Shown: positions 36,109 to 44,777 of the stretch, piece by piece | Layout of the letters: the number at the start of each line of letters is the position of its first letter | Numbering within the stretch: the first letter of the stretch is position 1 | Assembly: GCA_036625225.1 (NCBI GenBank) | Contig: JAZKUF010000002.1 | Span: 558,001-622,000, forward strand | DNA from: Accumulibacter jenkinsii | GTDB lineage: Bacteria > Pseudomonadota > Gammaproteobacteria > Burkholderiales > Rhodocyclaceae | Direction: 5' to 3' | Length of the DNA: 64,000 nt | Notes under the pieces: generated by a model | Database searches by the model: none | Told to the model about the DNA's origin: nothing | Seen by the model: only the letters and a program-made list of their open reading frames with translations | Made by a program: the position numbers and the translations under genes

Positions 36109-36245
36109 GCGAGTGGCTCGGTGATCATCGCTGCTGCCTCGCGACAGGCCCGTCTGACCGGCTGTCGGCATTGCGGAAGTTCCCGTCAGGCGATTGACCC
36201 GTAACGTTTTCCGGCAGCCGTGGCGCAGCCCAGGGCAAGGAGAGT

Positions 36246-37619
36246 TCAGTACGCATGGGGCAAAGCCGGCGCCACGACTGCCGGCCCCACGACTGCCGGC
36301 CCCTCGACTGGCGGCACTTTCAATGCCGGCCGGGGACTCCAGCCGACGATAACCAGCATGGCAAAGAAACCGGCGATGTAGGCGATGACAATATGCCAGC
36401 CATGCCGAAGCCAGAGGCCGACCGACTTCACCTCGGGAAAGAGACTGGCCAGAGCGACCCCGGCCGAAGACCCGAACCAGAGCATCGAGCCACCGTAACC
36501 GACGGCAAAAGCGAGAAAGCCCCAGTCATAACCGCCCTGCTTGAGCGCCAGCGCGGTCAGCGGAATGTTGTCGAACACTGACGAAACGAAACCCAGCCCC
36601 AGCGTCGTCTGCCACGACGCCAGAGGCAGCTTCTCGACCGGCATCATCGAGGCGCAGGTCACCAGCGCGAGCAGGAAGGCCGTTCCCTTGACGGCTTCCG
36701 GCACCAGGCTCCACTCGGGTTTGCGCAGCGGCACGGCGAGCAGCAGCGCCACCCACACCGCTACCCCAAGGAAGGGGAAGTGGTCGGCCAGCTCGGGAAA
36801 CCTGATGTTTACCGTCACATTGGTCACGATTGCCGTCATCAGCATGAAAACGACGACGCCGAGGCGTACCCAGTCGACATGATGCGAGGCCTTCAGGTTG
36901 AGCACGATCGGCTGATGCCCGTTCTGCTGCAGCGCTGCCGGGATGCCGAAGACGATCAGCGCGATCGTCGATGCCACGTAGGCCGGCGCCACTTCGAACG
37001 GGCTGATCCCGGCAATCCAGATCATCGTCGTCGTCGTGTCGCCGAGTACACTGCCGGCGCCACCGGCGTTCGACGCGGCAACGATGGCGGCGAGATAGCC
37101 CAGATGCAGCCGACGCTTGAAAACGCTGGCCGCCACCGTGCCGCCGATCAGCGCCGCCGCGATGTTGTCGAGAAAACCCGAGAGCACCCAGATGATCACC
37201 AGCAGGACAAAGGGGCCGAGCCAGCTTTGCGGCAACAGCCTCGGCAGCACTTCCGGCACGCCACTGTCTTCGAAGTGACGGGCCAGCAGCGCAAAGCCCA
37301 CCAGCAGGCAGAAGAGGTTGACCAGCAGCACCCACTCGTGCGCCATGTGCGCCGCGAAACCGGCGACGCCGTCACCGGTCTTGAAACCGGTGGTCGTGAT
37401 CTTGTAAAAGGCGATCACCGCCAGGCCAACGAACGCCACCTTGAGCACGTGGCGGTGAAACAGCGCCACCCCGAACAGCGTCGCGGCAAAAAGAACGAAG
37501 TCCAGCGGGATGCCGAAGATTTGAGGCCCTTCGGTCGCTCGCGCCCAGGGTGCAAAGGACATCAGCAGACCCACCGCCGGATAGCGGGCAAACGCCGGAT
37601 TGCGGACGCGGTCATACAT
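36246..37619 (-). CDS. NhaD-type Na+/H+ antiporter (ion transporter superfamily)
   Basis: 457 residues from an ATG with AAGGGA about 8 nt upstream; an ATG at 37643 lacks a ribosome site. Roughly 11-13 membrane helices. The family features are the repeated GFLDNIAAALIGGT (about 151-165) and SSVFDNIPLTALAL (about 345-358) discontinuous helices and the SNAGGAGSVLGDTTTTM motif. NhaD proteins expel Na+ or Li+ in exchange for protons; related ArsB/CitMHS carriers share the fold, so the substrate is likely but not certain. Together with the Na+-pumping decarboxylase it suggests Na+ cycling. The last ~15 residues come from a tandem DNA repeat. Confidence 0.87.
   Translation of the reverse strand: MYDRVRNPAFARYPAVGLLMSFAPWARATEGPQIFGIPLDFVLFAATLFGVALFHRHVLKVAFVGLAVIAFYKITTTGFKTGDGVAGFAAHMAHEWVLLVNLFCLLVGFALLARHFEDSGVPEVLPRLLPQSWLGPFVLLVIIWVLSGFLDNIAAALIGGTVAASVFKRRLHLGYLAAIVAASNAGGAGSVLGDTTTTMIWIAGISPFEVAPAYVASTIALIVFGIPAALQQNGHQPIVLNLKASHHVDWVRLGVVVFMLMTAIVTNVTVNIRFPELADHFPFLGVAVWVALLLAVPLRKPEWSLVPEAVKGTAFLLALVTCASMMPVEKLPLASWQTTLGLGFVSSVFDNIPLTALALKQGGYDWGFLAFAVGYGGSMLWFGSSAGVALASLFPEVKSVGLWLRHGWHIVIAYIAGFFAMLVIVGWSPRPALKVPPVEGPAVVGPAVVAPALPHAY
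36272..36316. repeat. 15-bp tandem repeat in the 3' end of the antiporter gene
   Basis: Two perfect copies of CCACGACTGCCGGCC (36272-36286 and 36287-36301) and a third diverged copy to 36316. They encode PAVVG/PAVVA repeats at the C-terminus. The period is a multiple of three, so copy-number change would keep the frame. Confidence 0.7.
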
Positions 37620-37776
37620 GGCATGGTCCCTTGAGATAACCATGACTTATGGGGGTCTTGTCCATTTATTCGCAGCCAAATGATTGCGCCATGCGCTTTC
37701 CCATGGCATTCAAAGGACAATTTGTGCTAAAAATGCTGGTTTATTCAATCTTCCCCACCTTTTGGAGAAATTCACC

Positions 37777-38202
37777 ATGCGTAAAGCCCTTGTCCCGGTA
37801 GACGGCTCGGCCGCTGCCCACCGTGCAGTGCGACATATCGTCGCGCTGGCAAGCACCTTCCCGTCGATCGAGGCGGTGTTGCTCAACGTCCAGCCAGAAG
37901 TCGATGAATGGCGCGTCCGGCGGGTCCTCAAGAAGGAAGAAATCGAAGCCATGGAGGAAAGCCGGGGGGGTGACGCGCTGCAGCAGGACCGCGAGGTCCT
38001 CAAGGCCGCGGGCGTTCGTTGCCTGCCGCTGGTCGAGATCGGCATCGCTGCCGAAACGATTGCCAGGGTCGCCCGTGAACAGGGCTGCGACGGCATCGTC
38101 ATGGGTACTCGCGGCCTGGGAGCGGTGTCCAGCGTCCTGTTGGGCTCGGTGAGCAGTCGAGTCCTCCAGTGCAGTGATCTGCCGGTGACGCTGATCAAAT
38201 AG
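37777..38202 (+). CDS. Universal stress protein UspA family
   Basis: 141 residues, a single Usp domain of the nucleotide-binding alpha/beta fold. Start MRKALVPVDGSAAAHRAV with TTGGAGA upstream. The ATP-binding signature GTRGLGAVSSVLLGSVSSRV (about 113-132) is intact, indicating an ATP-binding Usp. Divergent from the antiporter gene; the 157-bp spacer contains TTGTGC and T-rich sequence resembling a sigma70 promoter near 37730-37760. Confidence 0.93.
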   Translation: MRKALVPVDGSAAAHRAVRHIVALASTFPSIEAVLLNVQPEVDEWRVRRVLKKEEIEAMEESRGGDALQQDREVLKAAGVRCLPLVEIGIAAETIARVAREQGCDGIVMGTRGLGAVSSVLLGSVSSRVLQCSDLPVTLIK

Positions 38203-38412
38203 GAGCGGCGCATGGAGCGTACGACAGGACGTTTCGCGAAAGCATGGCGGCAACGATGCTGAGGGCAGAGATCGGCAGGTCTTGGCAAGGGCTTGGGACT
38301 CATTACGGTGACAGATTCCAGATCAATTCAAGCGAAGCTTTGCTGTTTGCCCTGCCAAAGCCGGTACGGAAAACCCCGACCTACCCCTTCCCTCGCCAAC
38401 CCGCCGGGTGGA

Positions 38413-39102
38413 TCAACCCTTCTTCTTGCCTTTCGGTGCGGTGGCCAGCGCGGCGAGCAACTCCTTCATCTGCTCCAGCCGCTGCCCGGCAATCAGGCGC
38501 ACGCCAGCGCGCAGGATGTCGGACTTGCTCGCTGCCCACCCCGCCGCTTTTGCCAGCTCGGCACGCACGGCTTCGATTGCCGCTTCCTCGCTCTTGAGCA
38601 GTTCCACCGTGTAGCGGACCAGCTTGTCACCTTTTTCCCGGGCCGCTTTTTCGAGGGTCGCTACCGTCTCCTGCACTTTGGCAGCCTTCTTGCCGGACGA
38701 CTCCTTCGCCGGGGCTGGAGCGACGGGGGCGGCCACCTTGGCCGCCTTTCCGGCACTACCGGGCTTGCCCGGCGCCGCTTTCTTGCCGGAGCGCCTGCTC
38801 CTGGCTGAAGGCGCGGCAGCGGTAGCCGGCACCTTGGTCGATGCCGGCTTCTTCTCGGCCTTGGCGGCTTTGGCCGGGGCCGCCGGCTCCGCTTCGACCG
38901 CCGGCCGGGTAGCGGCAGGCCTGGCCGTCGCCTCGTCCGGGGTGGCGGCGGCCGCTGCCGGCACGGCAGGTTCCGGGGGTGCGACGAGCGGCAGGTCGGC
39001 GGCGGCCAGACGCTCGGCGAGCGATTCGTCTTCCTTCTTCAGGCTGGCCCGCAGAGCGGTCTTGTTGCTGCTGCTTTGTATCGGTGTCGTCGGCGTGGTC
39101 AT
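38413..39102 (-). CDS. Ala/Lys/Pro-rich AlgP/PhaF-like protein coupled to ParA
   Basis: 229 residues. The N-terminus (1-40) is followed by a long Ala/Pro/Lys-rich disordered region (about 45-145) with AKAAK and KKA repeats like histone-H1-type tails, then a helical C-terminus (about 145-222, from VQETVATLEKAAREKG on). Such composition is seen in AlgP and the DNA-binding tail of the phasin PhaF, which associate with storage granules and DNA. The ATG overlaps the stop of the ParA gene, so they are translationally coupled; a ParA-partner role in positioning a cargo is inference. Ends in a basic KGKKKG. Confidence 0.7.
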   Translation of the reverse strand: MTTPTTPIQSSSNKTALRASLKKEDESLAERLAAADLPLVAPPEPAVPAAAAATPDEATARPAATRPAVEAEPAAPAKAAKAEKKPASTKVPATAAAPSARSRRSGKKAAPGKPGSAGKAAKVAAPVAPAPAKESSGKKAAKVQETVATLEKAAREKGDKLVRYTVELLKSEEAAIEAVRAELAKAAGWAASKSDILRAGVRLIAGQRLEQMKELLAALATAPKGKKKG

Positions 39103-39767
39103 CTGGTTTCTCCCAATTGTTTAAGAACGGCTGCGGTCATTTTGCGAACTTCTTCCTGGGCGGCGTCAGCGGCCGATCCGAGCTGAAAAACGGAGGCGCC
39201 GATGACTGCACTTTGCGCATAGGCGTTGCGCTGGCAGAGCATGGCGTCGAGAATGGGCAAGGTAAATTCATGAAGCAATTCAAGAACATCCGTTGCCAGA
39301 GCGGTGTTCTGTACACGGTTCGGGAGAATGCAGCCGTGCAGCCGGTGGCTATGCTCCATGCGATTGAGGATCAGTCGCTCAACGGCCAGCGTGGACCACA
39401 GGTCGGTCGGGCTGGGCACCGCCGGGATCAGCGCCAGATGGGAGACGGCCAGCGCGGCGAGCGTCGAGGGATGGTAGATCGACGGCGGCGTGTCGAGCAG
39501 CACATAATCCGCCTCCTGCTGCAGTTCGGCGACATGCTTGATCAGTTCGAGGCCAGACATCTTGCGGACGTCGAAGTGCAGGTCCGACTCGAGCAGCGAC
39601 GCCGACTCCGCCCAGCGCAAGGCGCTCTCCTGCGGGTCGAGGTCGACCAGCAGGACCGAGGCGCCGATGGCGTGCAGCCCTCCCCCCAATTGCATGGCGA
39701 CGGTGGTCTTGCCAGCGCCACCCTTTTGCGAAACGACGGCCACTATCCGACCCAGTGACAAAGACAT
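39099..39767 (-). CDS. ParA/MinD-family ATPase
   Basis: 222 residues from the ATG giving MSLSLGRIVAVVSQKGG. The deviant Walker A KGGAGKTT with its signature lysine (K15) is present, as are Walker A' (LLVDLDPQESALRW) and LLDTPP. The short N-terminus without an HTH resembles the small ParA/McdA-type positioning ATPases rather than plasmid P1-type. No parB or origin genes are near, so this is not the chromosome partition locus. Coupled through a 4-nt overlap to the Ala/Lys/Pro-rich gene. Confidence 0.88.
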   Translation of the reverse strand: MSLSLGRIVAVVSQKGGAGKTTVAMQLGGGLHAIGASVLLVDLDPQESALRWAESASLLESDLHFDVRKMSGLELIKHVAELQQEADYVLLDTPPSIYHPSTLAALAVSHLALIPAVPSPTDLWSTLAVERLILNRMEHSHRLHGCILPNRVQNTALATDVLELLHEFTLPILDAMLCQRNAYAQSAVIGASVFQLGSAADAAQEEVRKMTAAVLKQLGETR

Positions 39768-39818
39768 AAAACCTAGCCCCCTGAACAGCTTGCTGATGTG
39801 AACCCCGAATAACAAACG

Positions 39819-39846
39819 ATTATGCCATTACCAGAAAAACCGACAA
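39819..39846 (-). promoter_or_regulatory. Sigma70 promoter upstream of parA
   Basis: TTGTCG (39841-39846) and CATAAT (39819-39824) are separated by 16 bp on the - strand. The start site would be about 45 nt before the parA ATG. Confidence 0.55.
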
Positions 39847-39961
39847 GCCAAAAAGCGCTTGTGATGGGCCACGAAATGGGCCATTTTTTGCCGAACCTGC
39901 GATTCCATGACTTGCGTCAATGATTACCCCGCTTGCCGACGAGCAGCGCCCTCGGCGCCGC

Positions 39962-42655
39962 TCAGCCGTCGGCCAGGATATTGAGTGTTCTGGCGCGGAG
40001 TACCGCCTCGCGGCGGCTCGAGGCGCGCAGCTTGCGGTAGATGTTCTGGGTATGTCGTTTGACCGTCGCCCGCGAGATGCACAGCTCTTCGGAGATCTCG
40101 ACATTGCTCAGCCTGACGGCGAGCAGCTTGAGGATTTTCAGTTCGCGTCGGGTGAGATCGGCACCGACCTGTTGCCGACCGGCATTCACCAGCCAGTCAT
40201 CGTTCATTGCCGACAGAATCTGCCCGACGTAACGCGCGCGGCCGATGCCGGGATTGAGGCGCTTCAGGATCGGCACGAGATCCTGCCCGAGGTCGACAAA
40301 CAGCCGGACGAAGCCGCCGGGCTGCGCAAGGGCAACGGCACGCGCGAGCAGATCGCAGGCCGCCACTTCGTCGCCCTGAGCGCGTTGCAATAGCGCCTGC
40401 AGGGCGAGCACCTCGATCAGGAAGCGAATGTTATGCCTTGCTGCAAGATCAGCCTGCAGCAGTTGCAGCAGGTGTCCGGCCTGTTCGCGGTTCTCGGCGC
40501 TTCCCTCGGCGATCCATACTCTGGCCAGCGTCAGGTGAGGCGCATTGAAGAAGCGATAGACCAGCTGCACCGGCCCGGGATCGAAATTGCGGGCCCACTC
40601 CTGGGCTTCGTCGACTCGCCCCTGGCGCAGGGCGAGTTCCGCCTGGTAGGCCCCGGCCCGGAACAAGGCCGGCGAATTGCCGGTGCGCAGAAGATGCTCG
40701 CAGACGGCGTCGACGATTTCGCGTGCGCGGTCGGCCTGCCCGAGCGCCTGATAGACCGCCGCCAGCACGAACGAGATTTCGGTTCGATAACCCAGGCGAG
40801 GCGCGTACTGCACAGCAAGGGCGGGCAAGAGCGTCGCCTCTGCCAGCGCGAGCTCGTTACGCTGATACTGGACGAGGCCCAGGAAATAGCGCCCGAGCGC
40901 CCAGTTACCCTGGCTCTGGGCATCGTTCAGCTTGTCGTTCTGGCTGGCCGTCCACTGCAGCGCCGACAGGTCGGCGGCCATCCAGTCGAGAAAGCACAGC
41001 GTCGCCACCAGCGGCGCCTGGCAAACCTCGATCGATCCTGACGCACGTGTCAGCGCGTCATGAATCCAGCGCCGCGCTCCTTTCAGGTCGCCGGTCATTT
41101 GCCGCGTTCCCGCGACCACCGCCTGGGCGGTGACGCGGGCGTGCGGGCTGTCGTCAGCCAGGCTGTGCAGCGCCTGCTCGGCACAGGCAAGGGCGAGGTC
41201 TGCACGCCCCTCGCGGTATCGCTGCAGTGAGCGTAGCGCAAGAACGCTGCCACGCAGCGACGCCACAATGATCTGATCCAGCCCGCCGGCGTCGCCTTCG
41301 AGCAGCGCCTCGATGCGGTCGAGAACGACCGGAGTTTCGATCTGACGACCCTGGTGATGCATCAGCCAGGCCTTCAGCAGCAGCAGTTCCGGATCCATCT
41401 CGATGGTATCGGCCGGCAACAGGCACAGGCATCGCTGCAGCCGATGCCTGTGCTCCCGGTTGAGGAGCGCGTTGCGATGACGTGCCAGCAGCTGCCCGGC
41501 TGCCGTCGCGCCGGCCGCCGCCAGCACATGCGGGATCGCTTCCTCGAAGAGGCCGTTGGCCTCGAACCAGGCGGCCGCTCGCCGATGCAGTTCGACGACC
41601 TCGGCGTCGGTATGCTGCTTCCTGAGTTGCGACTCCAGAAATGTCCGGAACAGACAATGATAGCGATACCACTCGAGGTTTTCGTCGACCGCCAGGCAGA
41701 GCATGGCACCGCTGGCCACCCGCTGGATGAACGAACGGCCCTCCAGACGCTCCTCGCCTTCCCCCACCACGCAACCCGCGGACAGCGCATCACCCAGCGC
41801 AGCGCAGAAGCGGTCGCTGATCGACGTCCGCAACAGCCAGTCGCGCACCCCCGCGCTTTGCTGGGAAAGCACTTCCTCGATGAAAAACTGTTGTACCTGC
41901 GGTGTACTGCCGGTAAAGCCGCGCTCGAGCTCTGCCGCCTCGCCACCATCCCGCAGGGCGAGAGCCGCCAGACGAACGCCCACCGGCCACCCCTCGCTGC
42001 GCTGCTGCAGGCATTTCAGGAGGGAGGCCGACACCGCCCGCCCGGTACAGCGTTCGAACAGCAGCGCCGTGTCGCTGGCAGCGAACTGCAGATCCGGCAT
42101 GCGAATCTCGGTCAGCGCCTCGCGCGCGCGCAACATGCCGAGCGACAGCGGCGGGTCACGACAGGAGATCATCACCAGATGCAGATTGCCCACCGGGTGT
42201 GCCAGCAGGCGGTCGAGCAGGGCGTGGGTGAGCCTGGACACGATGCGGTGGTAGTCGTCGAGGACCAGCACCAGGCGAGCGGGCAGCGCTTCGAGATCGT
42301 TGCTGAGGTGACCGGCGAGCGCCGCCAGCGACGCTGGCTGCCCGGCCGCGAGGCAGTCCAGGGTGTCGGCGCATGCGCCGGGAACCGCAGTCCGGACGGC
42401 GGCGACGAAATAACTGACAAAAACGACGAGGTCGCTGTCCTCGGCGTCGAGCGAGAGCCAGGCGGCGAGACCCTCGCGACTCTCCAGCCAGTGCGCAACC
42501 AGCGAAGTCTTGCCGTAACCGGCCGGGGCGGCAAGCAGGGTGAGCGGCAGCACGCTACCCGCTTCGACCCTCTGCAGCAGGCTGCTGCGCACGATGAAGT
42601 CACCGACAATGCGGGGACGATGCAGCTTGCTACGGACGATCGGGATGAAAGGCAT
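39962..42655 (-). CDS. MalT-like LuxR-family ATP-dependent transcriptional activator
   Basis: 897 residues. An N-terminal STAND-type ATPase (Walker A APAGYGKTS at about 43-51; LVLVLDDYH as Walker B near 130) is followed by a long helical TPR-like sensor region (about 350-800) and a C-terminal LuxR HTH (about 830-892, LTRRELKILKLLAVRLSNVEI split, ISRATVKRHTQNIYRKL). This is the MalT/AlkS architecture, in which inducer and ATP binding cause oligomerisation on target promoters. No maltose genes are nearby; the inducer and targets are unknown. It follows the acyltransferase gene by 63 bp on the same strand. Confidence 0.93.
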   Translation of the reverse strand: MPFIPIVRSKLHRPRIVGDFIVRSSLLQRVEAGSVLPLTLLAAPAGYGKTSLVAHWLESREGLAAWLSLDAEDSDLVVFVSYFVAAVRTAVPGACADTLDCLAAGQPASLAALAGHLSNDLEALPARLVLVLDDYHRIVSRLTHALLDRLLAHPVGNLHLVMISCRDPPLSLGMLRAREALTEIRMPDLQFAASDTALLFERCTGRAVSASLLKCLQQRSEGWPVGVRLAALALRDGGEAAELERGFTGSTPQVQQFFIEEVLSQQSAGVRDWLLRTSISDRFCAALGDALSAGCVVGEGEERLEGRSFIQRVASGAMLCLAVDENLEWYRYHCLFRTFLESQLRKQHTDAEVVELHRRAAAWFEANGLFEEAIPHVLAAAGATAAGQLLARHRNALLNREHRHRLQRCLCLLPADTIEMDPELLLLKAWLMHHQGRQIETPVVLDRIEALLEGDAGGLDQIIVASLRGSVLALRSLQRYREGRADLALACAEQALHSLADDSPHARVTAQAVVAGTRQMTGDLKGARRWIHDALTRASGSIEVCQAPLVATLCFLDWMAADLSALQWTASQNDKLNDAQSQGNWALGRYFLGLVQYQRNELALAEATLLPALAVQYAPRLGYRTEISFVLAAVYQALGQADRAREIVDAVCEHLLRTGNSPALFRAGAYQAELALRQGRVDEAQEWARNFDPGPVQLVYRFFNAPHLTLARVWIAEGSAENREQAGHLLQLLQADLAARHNIRFLIEVLALQALLQRAQGDEVAACDLLARAVALAQPGGFVRLFVDLGQDLVPILKRLNPGIGRARYVGQILSAMNDDWLVNAGRQQVGADLTRRELKILKLLAVRLSNVEISEELCISRATVKRHTQNIYRKLRASSRREAVLRARTLNILADG

Positions 42656-42718
42656 CTGTACTGGACCCGGTTACCCTCCGTTTGACGAAGCCTGCCGGGT
42701 TGAATCCAAAAAACGCGA

Positions 42719-43693
42719 TCATACGTCAGGCGAACGGCAGTGCGTCGATTCGGCAGCGGATTCGTCGCCCGCGGCGAGCGGCCGCACTCGGCGGGATTGA
42801 CGGTCATGAAGCAGTCGCTCGATCTCTGCGTCCTTGTTCTGCCAGATTTGCTGCAGCCAGCGCTGGCAGGCCTCGCGCACCGCCGGGTCCGCCGCATAGT
42901 CGCCGGCCGCCAGCGCTCGCGGCACCGGCAGCGTTTGCAGGCGGACGCAGACCCGTTTCATGCGGCCGCAGAGAAAGTCCCAGAAACGGGGTGCACCCTC
43001 GGGATAGACGATGGTCACGTCGAGGATGGCGCGGAACCTGTCGCCCATCACGTTCAGGGCGAGCGCGATACCGCCGGCTTTCGGTTTCAGCAGGTGACGA
43101 AAGGGCGACTGCTGCCGCTGCTGTTTGGCCCGCGTAAAACGGGTGCCTTCGCAGAAGTTCATGACGCTGGTCGGGATCAGCGAGAACTTCTGGCAGGCAA
43201 GACGGGTGGCTTCCTGGTCCTTGCGGCGCAGTTCCGGATGCGCCTTGAGGGCTTCTTCGCTGTGCCGACGCATGAACGGAAAATCAAGCGCCCACCAGGC
43301 CAGCCCCATCACCGGCACCCAGCGCAGGGGCTCTTTGAGGAAGAACTTGAGCAGGGGGATGCGCCCGGTCAGCAGGTGCTGCAGAACCAGGATATCGGCC
43401 CAGGACTGGTGGTTGCAGTTGACCAGATACCAGCCGCGCGGATCGAGGCCGGCGATTCCCTCGACGTCCCAGTCGACCTTCTGGGTCAGCGCCATCCAGC
43501 CACTGTTGCACACGATCCAGGCCTCGGCGATCCACCCCAGCAGCGGGTCGAGACGCTCGCGAACGGCGGTAAACGGCAGCACCAGCTTGAACACGGCGAG
43601 GAAGACGAGGATCGGCGCCCAGAAACAGGAATTGATCGCCAGGAGCAGGAAAGCAAGGACGCCGAGCAGCGGCGAGGGAAGGAAATTGAGCAT
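42719..43693 (-). CDS. Acyltransferase, PlsC/YihG-like
   Basis: 324 residues from the ATG giving MLNFLPSPLLGV (an ATG-less extension to 43723 is possible). Hydrophobic N-terminus (about 5-40). The 1-acylglycerol-3-phosphate acyltransferase motifs are NHQSWADIL (H-x4-D) and FCEGTRFTR (block III). Length and order match the YihG/YihG-like inner-membrane acyltransferases, which make minor phospholipid species. It is a different subgroup from the PlsC domain in the 5040-7877 fusion. Same strand and 16 bp after ylqF. Confidence 0.9.
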   Translation of the reverse strand: MLNFLPSPLLGVLAFLLLAINSCFWAPILVFLAVFKLVLPFTAVRERLDPLLGWIAEAWIVCNSGWMALTQKVDWDVEGIAGLDPRGWYLVNCNHQSWADILVLQHLLTGRIPLLKFFLKEPLRWVPVMGLAWWALDFPFMRRHSEEALKAHPELRRKDQEATRLACQKFSLIPTSVMNFCEGTRFTRAKQQRQQSPFRHLLKPKAGGIALALNVMGDRFRAILDVTIVYPEGAPRFWDFLCGRMKRVCVRLQTLPVPRALAAGDYAADPAVREACQRWLQQIWQNKDAEIERLLHDRQSRRVRPLAAGDESAAESTHCRSPDV

Positions 43694-43709
43694 CGGCGAG
43701 AACCAGCGA

Positions 43710-44663
43710 TCAGGCGAGCGCACCCGGTAATGCGGCGTCCACTGGCGGGCCAGCCGGCAGATCCGGCTCGGCTGGCGCCGGATGCCTGCTGGCCTGCTCG
43801 GCGGCCAGCATGGCGTTACGCGTCACCGGGGTCTCCAGGCTGATGCGCCCGAGCAGCCCATCCCGGTAGTCCTGCAGCAGCACTTTCGCCGCTTTTTCGA
43901 GGTCGGCTTCGCCGCCGCGCCGGCGCAGCCCGCGCCGTTGGGCGATTGCGGCGATGACCGCCACCGCGTCGATGCCGGCGCCGGTGTCGACCGAAAAGCC
44001 ATAACGCCGGCCGAGCAGCGCCGGGTAACGGGCAATCAGCAGGCCGGCGAGAAAGGTCGCCACCTCCTCGTCGATCATCGCGTTGCGACCGACGGCGTTG
44101 CTCGCGGCGAGCATCAGGCCGTCGCTCGCATACTCGATCTTCGGCCACAGCAAGCCGGGGGTATCGGTAATCGAATGCCGGACATCGAGTTGCGAGGTCT
44201 GCTGCGAACGGGTCACCGCCGGTTCGTCGCCGACCTTGGCCAGCTTGCGCTTGAGCACGACGTTCATCAGGGTCGATTTGCCGACGTTCGGGATGCCCAT
44301 GATGATCATCCGCAGGGGCTTGGTATTCTCCCTGCGATGCGGGGCCAGCGTCTGGCAGAGACCGGGCAGACGCGCCAGATCGCCGGCTTTCTTGCACGAC
44401 ACGGCGACCGCGCGCACGCCATCCTGCGCGTTGTAGTAGTCGATCCACGCCTGCGTCACCAGCGGGTCGGCCAGGTCGGCCTTGTTGAGTACCTTGAGGC
44501 AGGGACGCTGGCGCTGCAGGCGGAGTTCGCGCACCATCGGATTGGTGCTCGCCTCCGGCAGGCGGGCATCGACCACCTCGATGACCACGTCGATCGATGC
44601 CATCGTCTCGGCCGCTTTCTTGCGCGCCGAAGTCATGTGACCGGGGTACCACTGAATGGTCAT
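43710..44663 (-). CDS. ylqF: Ribosome biogenesis GTPase YlqF/RbgA
   Basis: 317 residues from the ATG giving MTIQWYPGHM, the canonical start; the same frame stays open upstream to 45581 but only as antisense of the methyltransferase gene. A circularly permuted GTPase: G4 (LNKADL, about 57-62) precedes G1 (GIPNVGKST, about 121-129) and G3 (DTPGLL). It helps assemble the large ribosomal subunit. The C-terminal ~30 residues are Ala/Pro-rich. Confidence 0.94.
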   Translation of the reverse strand: MTIQWYPGHMTSARKKAAETMASIDVVIEVVDARLPEASTNPMVRELRLQRQRPCLKVLNKADLADPLVTQAWIDYYNAQDGVRAVAVSCKKAGDLARLPGLCQTLAPHRRENTKPLRMIIMGIPNVGKSTLMNVVLKRKLAKVGDEPAVTRSQQTSQLDVRHSITDTPGLLWPKIEYASDGLMLAASNAVGRNAMIDEEVATFLAGLLIARYPALLGRRYGFSVDTGAGIDAVAVIAAIAQRRGLRRRGGEADLEKAAKVLLQDYRDGLLGRISLETPVTRNAMLAAEQASRHPAPAEPDLPAGPPVDAALPGALA

Positions 44664-44777
44664 GAAAGGTCCGGGTAGCTGAAAGCCGGTATTATCCCAC
44701 CGCTTCGGCCTGCGACCACACAAGCGTCGGCAAAGCGCTAGAATGGCGTTCCCGTCCCCACCCGCGTCAGGAAATCC

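Noticed and set aside
39099..39767. Chromosome partition (parA of parAB) and origin region
   Set aside because: No parB, gidA/gidB, dnaA or clustered parS-like sites nearby; the downstream gene is an AlgP-like protein.
39875..39895. ATGGGCCA direct repeat as a terminator hairpin
   Set aside because: The two copies are direct, not inverted, repeats, so they do not form the expected stem.
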